This document shows, one piece after another, positions 49,749 through 59,893 of a stretch of 64,000 nucleotides of DNA. Under the pieces are notes generated by a model. It had not been told where the DNA came from and searched no databases. It worked only from the letters and a program-made list of their open reading frames with translations. Source of the stretch: Osmia lignaria lignaria. Taxonomy: Eukaryota; Arthropoda; Insecta; Hymenoptera; Megachilidae. The translations under genes and the position numbers were made by a program. The stretch lies in the NCBI RefSeq assembly GCF_051020975.1, contig NW_027478170.1:2914001-2978000 (forward strand). The letters run 5' to 3'. The stretch's first letter is position 1. Each line of letters starts with the position of its first letter.

Positions 49749-52700
49749 GGGCCACGGTGTTTCTGTATCTCTATTATGTTGGTGCGGCTTCGGAACTTTT
49801 AAATATCTCGATATATCTCGAAAACTACGCTTCTGATCAAAAAATATCATAGAACGTAAATTGTAGGAAACATTATTCTCTACAAAAAAGGTCTCTTAAC
49901 ATTTTGCCATAGCTCGCTTCGTTTCCGAGATATTTGCAGATTCATCTCAAGGGAAGGGGTCTGACGGACATATTTCGAGATATTTCTTCTTCTTGTTGTT
50001 CTTCTTCTGCACAGCTAAGCTCGAAGCGGCATTTGCAGCTCGCAATAGTGCAGAGTTATCTCAAAGAAAGAGGCCACGGTGTTTCTGTACCTCTATTATG
50101 TTGGTGCAGCTTCGGAACTTTTAAATATCTTGATATATCTCGAGAACTACGCATCTGATCAAAAAATATCATCGAACATAAAAAGTAGGAAACTTAATTC
50201 TCTACAAAAAAGGTCTCTTAACATTTTGCCATAGCTCGCTTCGTTTCCGAGATATTTGCAGATTTATCTCAAGGGAAGTGGCCTGACGGACATATTTCGA
50301 GATATTTCTTCTTCTTGTTGTTCTTCTTCTGCACAGCTGAGCTGGAAGTGGCATTTGCAGGTCGCAATAGTGCAGAGTTATCTCAAAGAAAGGGGCCACG
50401 GTGTTTCTGTATCTCTATTATGTTGGTGCGGCTTCGGAACTTTTAAATATCTCGATATATCTCGAAAACTACGCTTCTGATCAAAAAATATCATAGAACG
50501 TAAATTATAGGAAACATTATTCTCTACAAAAAAGGTCTCTTAACATTTTGCCATAGCTCGCTTCGTTTCCGAGATATTTGCAGATTCATCTCAAGGGAAG
50601 GGGTCTGACGGACATATTTCGAGATATTTCTTCTTCTTGTTGTTCTTCTTCTGCACAGCTGAGCTCGAAGCGGCATGTGCAGCTCGCAATAGTGCAGAGT
50701 TATCTCAAAGAAAGAGGCCACGGTGTTTCTGTACCTCTATTATGTTGGTGCAGCTTCGGAACTTTTAAATATCTTGATATATCTCGAGAACTACGCATCT
50801 GATCAAAAAATATCATCGAACATAAAAAGTAGGAAACTTAATTCTCTACAAAAAAGGTCTCTTAACATTTTGCCATAGCTCGCTTCGTTTCCGAGATATT
50901 TGCAGATTCATCTCAAGGGAAGGGGTCTGACGGACATATTTCGAGATATTTCTTCTTCTTGTTGTTCTTCTTCTGCACAGCTAAGCTCGAAGCGGCATTT
51001 GCAGCTCGCAATAGTGCAGAGTTATCTCAAAGAAAGAGGCCACGGTGTTTCTGTACCTCTATTATGTTGGTGCAGCTTCGGAACTTTTAAATATCTTGAT
51101 ATATCTCGAGAACTACGCATCTGATCAAAAAATATCATCGAACATAAAAAGTAGGAAACTTAATTCTCTACAAAAAAGGTCTCTTAACATTTTGCCATAG
51201 CTCGCTTCGTTTCCGCGATATTTGCAGATTTATCTCAAGGGAAGTGGCCTGACGGACATATTTCGAGATATTTCTTCTTCTTGTTGTTCTTCTTCTGCAC
51301 AGCTAAGCTGGAAGTGGCATTTCCAGCTCGCAATAGTGCAGAGTTATCTCAAAGAAAGGGGCCACGGTGTTTCTGTATCTCTATTATGTTGGTGCGGCTT
51401 CGGTACTTTTAAATATCTTGATATATCTCGAGAACTACGCATCTGATCAAAAAATATCATAGAACATAAAAAGTAGGAAACTTAATTCTCTACAAAAAAG
51501 GTCTCTTAACATTTTGCCATAGCTCGCTTCGTTTCCGAGATATTTGCAGATTTATCTCAAGGGAAGGGGCCTGACGGACATATTTCGAGATATTTCTTCT
51601 TCTTGTTGTTCTTCTTCTGCACAGCTAAGCTGGAAGTGGCATTTGCAGCTCGCACTAGTGCAGAGTTAATCTCAAAGAAAGGGGCCACGGTGTTTCTGTA
51701 TCTCTATTATGTTGGTGCGTCTTCGGAACTTTTAAATATCTCGATATATCTCGAAAACTACGCTTCTGATCAAAAAATATCATAGAACATAAATTGTAGG
51801 AAACATAATTCTCTACAAAAAACGTCTCTTAACATTTTGCCATAGCTCGCTTCGTTTCCGAGATATTTGCAGATTCAGCTCAAAGGAACTGGCCTGACGG
51901 ACATATTTCGAGATATTTCTTCTTCTTGTTGTTCTTCCTCTGCACAGCTAAGCTGGAAGTGGCATTTGCAGCTCGCAATAGTGCAGAGTTATCTCAAAGA
52001 AAGGGGCCACGGTGTTTCTGTATCTCTATTATGTTGGTGCGGCTTCGGAACTTTTAAATATCTTGATATATCTCGAGAACTACGCATCTGATCAAAAAAT
52101 ATCATAGAACATAAAAAGTAGGAAACTTAATTCTCTACAAAAAAGGTCTCTTAACATTTTGCCATAGCTCGCTTCGTTTCCGAGAGATTTGCATATTTAT
52201 CTCAAGGGAAGGGGCCTGACGGACATATTTCGAGATATTTCTTCTTCTTGTTGTTCTTCTTCTGCACAGCTAAGCTGGAAGTGGCATTTGCGGCTCGCAC
52301 TAGTGCAGAGTTATCTCAAAGAAAGGGGCCACGGTGTTTCTGTATCTCTATTATGTTGGTGCGGCTTCGGAACTTTTAAATATCTTGATATATCTCGAGA
52401 ACTACGCATCTGATCAAAAAATGTCATAGAACATAAAAAGTAGGAAACTTAATTCTCTACAAAAAAGGTCTATTAACATTTTGCCATAGCTCGCTTCGTT
52501 TCCGAGATATTTGCATATTTATCTCAAGGGAAGGGGCCTGACGGACATATTTCGAGATATTTCTTCTTCTTGTTGTTCTTCTTCTGCACAGCTAACCTGG
52601 AAGTGGCATTTGCGGCTCGCACTAGTGCAGAGTTATCTCAAAGAAATGGGCCACGGTGTTTCTGTATCTCTATTATGTTGGTGCGGCTTCGGAACTTTTA

Positions 52701-52950
52701 AATATCTCGATATATCTCGAAAACTACGCTTCTGATCAAAAAATATCATAGAACATAAAAAGTAGGAAACTTAATTCTCTACAAAAAAGGTCTCTTAACA
52801 TTTTGCCATAGCTCGCTTCGTTTCCGAGATATTTGCAGATTTATCTCAAGGGAAGGGGCCTGACGGACGTATTTCGAGATATTTCTTCTTCTTGTTGTTC
52901 TTCCTCTGCACAGCTAAGCTGGAAGTGGCATTTGCAGCTCACACTAGTGC
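49730..52950 (+). repeat. 10-monomer higher-order repeat, copy 1 (3221 bp)
   Basis: The period is 3221, not 3220, because each copy contains the same extra A in GAGTTAATCTC (51669 and 54890). Other shared marks are TTTCCGCGATATT (51214 and 54435), three successive monomers with GTACCTCTATT, and the CCGAGAGATTTGCATA monomer at the junction. It overlaps the 13-monomer repeat, showing successive rounds of rearrangement. Confidence 0.85.
51520..51842 (+). repeat. 323-bp monomer with a 1-bp insertion (GAGTTAATCTC)
   Basis: One extra A at about 51669 makes this copy 323 bp and shifts the recurrent frame. The same insertion is in the monomer at 54741-55063, one 3221-bp period away, so it arose before that duplication. 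Confidence 0.92.
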
Positions 52951-53935
52951 AGAGTTATCTCAAAGAAAGGGGCCACGGTGTTTCTGTATCTCTATTATGT
53001 TGGTGCGGCTTCGGAACTTTTAAATATCTCGATATATCTCGAAAACTACGCTTCTGATCAAAAAATATCATAGAACGTAAATTGTAGGAAACATTATTCT
53101 CTACAAAAAAGGTCTCTTAACATTTTGCCATAGCTCGCTTCGTTTCCGAGATATTTGCAGATTCATCTCAAGGGAAGGGGTCTGACGGACATATTTCGAG
53201 ATATTTCTTCTTCTTGTTGTTCTTCTTCTGCACAGCTAAGCTCGAAGCGGCATTTGCAGCTCGCAATAGTGCAGAGTTATCTCAAAGAAAGAGGCCACGG
53301 TGTTTCTGTACCTCTATTATGTTGGTGCAGCTTCGGAACTTTTAAATATCTTGATATATCTCGAGAACTACGCATCTGATCAAAAAATATCATCGAACAT
53401 AAAAAGTAGGAAACTTAATTCTCTACAAAAAAGGTCTCTTAACATTTTGCCATAGCTCGCTTCGTTTCCGAGATATTTGCAGATTTATCTCAAGGGAAGT
53501 GGCCTGACGGACATATTTCGAGATATTTCTTCTTCTTGTTGTTCTTCTTCTGCACAGCTGAGCTGGAAGTGGCATTTGCAGGTCGCAATAGTGCAGAGTT
53601 ATCTCAAAGAAAGGGGCCACGGTGTTTCTGTATCTCTATTATGTTGGTGCGGCTTCGGAACTTTTAAATATCTCGATATATCTCGAAAACTACGCTTCTG
53701 ATCAAAAAATATCATAGAACGTAAATTATAGGAAACATTATTCTCTACAAAAAAGGTCTCTTAACATTTTGCCATAGCTCGCTTCGTTTCCGAGATATTT
53801 GCAGATTCATCTCAAGGGAAGGGGTCTGACGGACATATTTCGAGATATTTCTTCTTCTTGTTGTTCTTCTTCTGCACAGCTGAGCTCGAAGCGGCATGTG
53901 CAGCTCGCAATAGTGCAGAGTTATCTCAAAGAAAG
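51670..53935 (+). repeat. Partial third copy of the 13-monomer repeat
   Basis: From GGTGCGTCTTCGG through the GCATGTGCAGC monomer this stretch matches 47483-49748 at an offset of 4187 bp, which is 13 monomers plus the 1-bp insertion just upstream. It covers roughly the right half of the 13-monomer unit. Confidence 0.85.
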
Positions 53936-55146
53936 AGGCCACGGTGTTTCTGTACCTCTATTATGTTGGTGCAGCTTCGGAACTTTTAAATATCTTGATA
54001 TATCTCGAGAACTACGCATCTGATCAAAAAATATCATCGAACATAAAAAGTAGGAAACTTAATTCTCTACAAAAAAGGTCTCTTAACATTTTGCCATAGC
54101 TCGCTTCGTTTCCGAGATATTTGCAGATTCATCTCAAGGGAAGGGGTCTGACGGACATATTTCGAGATATTTCTTCTTCTTGTTGTTCTTCTTCTGCACA
54201 GCTAAGCTCGAAGCGGCATTTGCAGCTCGCAATAGTGCAGAGTTATCTCAAAGAAAGAGGCCACGGTGTTTCTGTACCTCTATTATGTTGGTGCAGCTTC
54301 GGAACTTTTAAATATCTTGATATATCTCGAGAACTACGCATCTGATCAAAAAATATCATCGAACATAAAAAGTAGGAAACTTAATTCTCTACAAAAAAGG
54401 TCTCTTAACATTTTGCCATAGCTCGCTTCGTTTCCGCGATATTTGCAGATTTATCTCAAGGGAAGTGGCCTGACGGACATATTTCGAGATATTTCTCCTT
54501 CTTGTTGTTCTTCTTCTGCACAGCTAAGCTGGAAGTGGCATTTCCAGCTCGCAATAGTGCAGAGTTATCTCAAAGAAAGGGGCCACGGTGTTTCTGTATC
54601 TCTATTATGTTGGTGCGGCTTCGGAACTTTTAAATATCTTGATATATCTCGAGAACTACGCATCTGATCAAAAAATATCATAGAACATAAAAAGTAGGAA
54701 ACTTAATTCTCTACAAAAAAGGTCTCTTAACATTTTGCCATAGCTCGCTTCGTTTCCGAGATATTTGCAGATTTATCTCAAGGGAAGGGGCCTGACGGAC
54801 ATATTTCGAGATATTTCTTCTTCTTGTTGTTCTTCTTCTGCACAGCTAAGCTGGAAGTGGCATTTGCAGCTCGCACTAGTGCAGAGTTAATCTCAAAGAA
54901 AGGGGCCACGGTGTTTCTGTATCTCTATTATGTTGGTGCGTCTTCGGAACTTTTAAATATCTCGATATATCTCGAAAACTACGCTTCTGATCAAAAAAGA
55001 TCATAGAACATAAATTGTAGGAAACATAATTCTCTACAAAAAACGTCTCTTAACATTTTGCCATAGCTCGCTTCGTTTCCGAGATATTTGCAGATTCAGC
55101 TCAAAGGAACTGGCCTGACGGACATATTTCGAGATATTTCTTCTTC
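52951..55146 (+). repeat. 10-monomer higher-order repeat, copy 2 (about 2.2 kb matched)
   Basis: It matches 49730-51925 at +3221. Later single-base changes are TTTCTCCTTC (54493), TTCGGAACTT here against TTCGGTACTT near 51411, and AAAAAAGATCATAG (54991). Homology stops at TTCTTCGTG near 55147. Confidence 0.82.
54741..55063 (+). repeat. 323-bp monomer, duplicate of the 51520-51842 copy
   Basis: It carries the same GAGTTAATCTC insertion and the GGTGCGTCTTCGG variant. It additionally has AAAAAAGATCATAG, absent in its partner. Confidence 0.92.
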
Positions 55147-55386
55147 GTGTTGTTCTTCCTCTGCACAGCTAAGCTGGAAGTGGCATTTGCAGCTCGCAAT
55201 AGTGCAGAGTTATCTCAAAGAAAGGGGCCACGGTGTTTCTGTATCTCTATTATGTTAGGTGCGGCTTCGGAACTTTTAAATATCTTGATATATCTCGAGA
55301 ACTACGCATCTGATCAAAAAATATCATCGAACATAAAAAGTAGGAAACTTAATTCTCTACAAAAAAGGTCTCTTAACGTTTTGCAA
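55064..55386 (+). repeat. 323-bp monomer with a different insertion (ATGTTAGGTGCGG)
   Basis: An extra A at about 55257 and the TTCTTCGTG change in the pyrimidine tract are both shared with the monomer at 56675-56997, 1611 bp downstream. The two changes together show that these are duplicates. The 5' half is of the CAGCTCAAAGG type. Confidence 0.92.
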
Positions 55387-55708
55387 TAGCTCGCTTCGTT
55401 TCCGAGATATTTGCAGATTTATCTCAAGGGAAGGGTCCTGACGGATATATTTCGAGATATTTCTTCTTCTTGTTGTTCTTCTTCTGCACAGCTAAACTGG
55501 AAGTGGCATTTCCAGCTCGCAATAGTGCAGAGTTATCCCAAAGAAAGGGGCCACGATGTTTCTGTATCTCTATTATGTTGGTGCGGCTTCGGAACTTTTA
55601 AATATCTCGATATATCTCGAAAACTACGCTTCTGATCAAAAAATATCATAGAACATAAATTGTAGGAAACATAATTCTCTACAAAAAAGGTCTCTTAACA
55701 TTTTGCCA

Positions 55709-56352
55709 TAGCTCGCTTCGTTTCCGAGATATTTGCAGATTTATCTCAAGGGAAGGGGCCTGACGGACATACTTCGAGATATTTCTTCTTCTTGTTGTTC
55801 TTCTTCTGCACAGCTAAGCTGGAAGTGGCATTTGCAGCGCGCAATAGTGCAGAGTTATCTCAAAGAAAGGGGCCACGGTGTTTCTGTATCTCTATTATGT
55901 TGGTGCGGCTTCGGAACTTTTAAATATCTTGATATATCTCGAGAACTACGCATCTGATCAAAAAATATCATACTACATAAAAAGTAGGAAACTTAATTCT
56001 CTACAAGAAAGGTCTCTAAACATTTTGCCATAGCTCGCTTCGTTTCCAAGATATTTGCAGATTTATCTCAAGGGAAGGGGCCTGACGGACATATTTCGAG
56101 ATATTTCTTCTTCTTGTTGTTCTTCTTCTGCACAGCTAAGCTGGAAGTGGCATTTGCAGCTCGCAATAGTGCAGAGTTTTCTCAAAGAGAGGGGCCACGG
56201 TGTTTCTGTATCTCTATTATGTTGGTGCGGCTTCGGAACTTTTAAGTATCTTGATCTATCTCGAGAACTACGCATCTGATCAAAAAATATCGTAGAAGAT
56301 AAAAAGTAGGAAACTTAATTCTCTACAAAAAAGGTCTCTTAACATTTCGCCA
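55709..56352 (+). repeat. Two-monomer cassette, copy 1
   Basis: The first monomer has TTTGCAGCGCGCAATAG and a tail reading CATACTACATAAAAAG, CTACAAGAAAGG and CTCTAAACATTTT. The second opens TTTCCAAGATATTTG and has GAGTTTTCTCAAAGAGAGG. The pair recurs at 57964 and 59250. Confidence 0.85.
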
Positions 56353-56674
56353 TAGCTCGCATCGTTTCCGAGATATTTGCAGATTTATCTCAAGGGAAGG
56401 GGCCTGTCGGACATATTTCGAGATATTTCTTCTTCTTGTTGCTCTTCTTCTGCACAGCTAAGCTGGAAGTGGCATTTGCGGCTCGCACTAGTGCAGAGTT
56501 ATCTCAAAGAAAGGGGCCACGGTGTTTCTGTATCTCTATTATGTTGGTGCGGCTTCGGAACTTTTAAATATCTCGATATATCTCGAAAACTACGCTTCTG
56601 ATCAAAAAATATCATAGAACATAAATTGTACGAAACATAATTCTCTACAAAAAACGTCTCTTAACATTTTGCCA

Positions 56675-56997
56675 TAGCTCGCTTCGTTTCCGAGATATTT
56701 GCAGATTCAGCTCAAAGGAACTGGCCTGACGGACATATTTCGAGATATTTCTTCTTCGTGTTGTTCTTCCTCTGCACAGCTAAGCTGGAAGTGGCATTTG
56801 CAGCTCGCAATAGTGCAGAGTTATCTCAAAGAAAGGGGCCACGGTGTTTCTGTATCTCTATTATGTTAGGTGCGGCTTCGGAACTTTTAAATATCTTGAT
56901 ATATCTCGAGAACTACGCATCTGATCAAAAAATATCATAGAACATAAAAAGTAGGAAACTTAATTCTCTACAAAAAAGGTCTCTTAACATTTTGCCA
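56675..56997 (+). repeat. 323-bp monomer, duplicate of the 55064-55386 copy
   Basis: It has the same ATGTTAGGTGCGG insertion (A at 56868) and TTCTTCGTG change. Its neighbours differ from those of the partner, so the duplicated tract is only about one monomer long. Confidence 0.9.
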
Positions 56998-57963
56998 TAG
57001 CTCGCTTCGTTTCCGAGATATTTGCAGATTCAGCTCAAAGGAACTGGCCTGACGGACATATTTCGAGATATTTCTTCTTCTTGTTGTTCCTCCTCTGCAC
57101 AGCTAAGCTGGAAGTGGCATTTGCAGCTCGCAATAGTGCAGAGTTATCTTAAAGAAAGGGGCCACGGTGTTTCTGTATCTCTATTATGTTGGTGCGGCTT
57201 CGGAACTTTTAAATATCTTGATATATCTCGAGAACTACGCATCTGATCAAAAAATGTCATAGAACATAAAAAGTAGGAAACTTAATTCTCTACAAAAAAG
57301 GTCTCTTAACATTTTGCCATAGCTCGCTTCGTTTCCGAGATATTTGCATATTTATCTCAAGGAAAGGGGCCTGAGGGACATATTTCGAGATATTTCTTCT
57401 TCTTGTTGTTCTTCTTCTGCACAGCTAAGCTGGAAGTGGCATTTGCGGCTCGCACTAGTGCAGAGTTATCTCAAAGAAATGGGCCACGGTGTTTCTGTAT
57501 CTCTATTATGTTGGTGCGGCTTCGGAACTTTTAAATATCTCGATATATCTCGAAAACTACGCTTCTGATCAAAAAATATCATACAACATAAATTGTAGGA
57601 AACATAATTCTCTACAAAAAAGGTCTCTTAACATTTTGCCATAGCTCGCTTCGTTTCCGAGATATTTGCAGATTCAGCTCAAAGGAACTGGCCTGACGGA
57701 CATATTTCGAGATATTTCTTCTTCTTGTTGTTCCTCCTCTGCACAGCTAAGCTGGAAGTGGCATTTGCAGCTCGCAATAGTGCAGAGTTATCTTAAAGAA
57801 AGGGGCCACGGTGTTTCTGTATCTCTATTATGTTGGTGCGGCTTCGGAACTTTTAAATATCTTGATATATCTCGAGAACTACGCATCTGATCAAAAAATG
57901 TCATAGAACATAAAAAGTAGGAAACTTAATTCTCTACAAAAAAGGTCTCTTAACATTTTGCCA
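56998..57963 (+). repeat. Dimer-offset repeat of a TTCCTCCTC monomer
   Basis: The monomers starting 56998 and 57642 share TTGTTCCTCCTCTGC, GTTATCTTAAAG and AAAAAATGTCATAG at an offset of 644 bp. The monomer between them (57320) has TTTGCATATTTATC with CTGAGGGAC, a diverged relative of the monomers at 44114, 48300 and 52487. Confidence 0.8.
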
Positions 57964-58607
57964 TAGCTCGCTTCGTTTCCGAGATATTTGCAGATTTATC
58001 TCAAGGGAAGGGGCCTGACGGACATATTTCGAGATATTTCTTCTTCTTGTTGTTCTTCTTCTGCACAGCTAAGCTGGAAGTGGCATTTGCAGCGCGCAAT
58101 AGTGCAGAGTTATCTCAAAGAAAGGGGCCACGGTGTTTCTGTATCTCTATTATGTTGGTGCGGCTTCGGAACTTTTAAATATCTTGATATATCTCGAGAA
58201 CTACGCATCTGATCAAAAAATATCATACTACATAAAAAGTAGGAAACTTAATTCTCTACAAGAAAGGTCTCTAAACATTTTGCCATAGCTCGCTTCGTTT
58301 CCAAGATATTTGCAGATTTATCTCAAGGGAAGGGGCCTGACGGACATATTTCGAGATATTTCTTCTTCTTGTTGTTCTTCTTCTGCACAGCTAAGCTGGA
58401 AGTGGCATTTGCAGCTCGCAATAGTGCAGAGTTTTCTCAAAGAGAGGGGCCACGGTGTTTCTGTGTCTCTATTATGTTGGTGCGGCTTCGGAACTTTTAA
58501 GTATCTTGATCTATCTCGAGAACTACGCATCTGATCAAAAAATATCATAGAAGATAAAAAGTAGGAAACTTAATTCTCTACAAAAAAGGTCTCTTAACAT
58601 TTTGCCA
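57964..58607 (+). repeat. Two-monomer cassette, copy 2
   Basis: It matches the cassette at 55709 at an offset of 2255 bp. It has TGTGTCTCTATT (58462) where copy 1 has TGTATCTCTATT, and lacks the CATACTTCG change of copy 1. It shares CTTTTAAGTATC and TTGATCTATC with copy 1. Confidence 0.85.
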
Positions 58608-58929
58608 TAGCTCGCTTCGTTTCCGAGATATTTGCAGATTTATCTCAAGGGAAGGGGCCTAACGGACATATTTCGAGATATTTCTTCTTCTTGTTGTTCT
58701 TCTTCTGCACAGCTAAACTGGAAGTGGCATTTCCAGCTCGCAATAGTGCAGAGTTATCTCAAAGAAAGGGGCCACGGTGTTTCTGTATCTCTATTATGTT
58801 GGTGCGGCTTCGGAACTTTTAAATATCTTGATATATCTCGAGAACTACGCATCTGATCAAAAAATATCATAGAACATAAAAAGTAGGAAACTTAATTCTC
58901 TACAAAAAAGGTCTCTTAACATTTTGCCA

Positions 58930-59249
58930 TAGCTCGCTTCGTTTCCGAGATATTTGCAGATTTATCTCAAGGGAAGGGGCCTGACGGACGTATTTCGAGA
59001 TATTTCTTCTTCTTGTTGTTCTTCTTCTGCACAGCTGAGCTGGAAGTGGCATTTGCAGCTCGCAATAGTGCAGAGTTATCCCAAAGAAAGGGGCCACGGT
59101 GTTTCTGTATCTCTATTATGTTGGTGCGGCTTCGGAACTTTTAAATATCTCGATATATCTCGAAAACTACGCTTCTGATAAAAAATATCATAGAACATAA
59201 ATTGTAGGAAACATATTCTCTACAAAAAAGGTCTCTTAACATTTTGCCA
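58930..59249 (+). repeat. 320-bp monomer with two 1-bp deletions
   Basis: CTTCTGATAAAAAATATC (one base lost near 59180) and AACATATTCTC (one A lost near 59215) shorten this copy to 320 bp. The TGATCA palindrome is destroyed. The 74-codon frame upstream survives because its stop codon is retained. Confidence 0.9.
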
Positions 59250-59893
59250 TAGCTCGCTTCGTTTCCGAGATATTTGCAGATTTATCTCAAGGGAAGGGGC
59301 CTGACGGACATATTTCGAGATATTTCTTCTTCTTGTTGTTCTTCTTCTGCACAGCTAAGCTGGAAGTGGCATTTGCAGCGCGCAATAGTGCAGAGTTATC
59401 TCAAAGAAAGGGGCCACGGTGTTTCTGTATCTCTATTATGTTGGTGCGGCTTCGGAACTTTTAAATATCTTGATATATCTCGAGAACTACGCATCTGATC
59501 AAAAAATATCATACTACATAAAAAGTAGGAAACTTAATTCTCTACAAGAAAGGTCTCTAAACATTTTGCCATAGCTCGCTTCGTTTCCAAGATATTTGCA
59601 GATTTATCTCAAGGGAAGGGGCCTGACGGACATATTTCGAGATATTTCTTCTTCTTGTTGTTCTTCTTCTGCACAGCTAAGCTGGAAGTGGCATTTGCAG
59701 CTCGCAATAGTGCAGAGTTTTCTCAAAGAGAGGGGCCACGGTGTTTCTGTGTCTCTATTATGTTGGTGCGGCTTCGGAACTTTTAAATATCTTGATATAT
59801 CTCGAGAACTACGCATCTGATCAAAAAATATCATAGAACATAAAAAGTGGGAAACTTAATTCGCTACAAAAAAGGTCTCTTAACATTTTGCCA
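59250..59893 (+). repeat. Two-monomer cassette, copy 3
   Basis: It matches copy 2 at an offset of 1286 bp (four monomers minus two deleted bases), including TGTGTCTCTATT. The 3' end of its second monomer has the standard TTAAATATC and TTGATATATC and a new AAAAGTGGG change, so its tail was exchanged. Confidence 0.85.
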
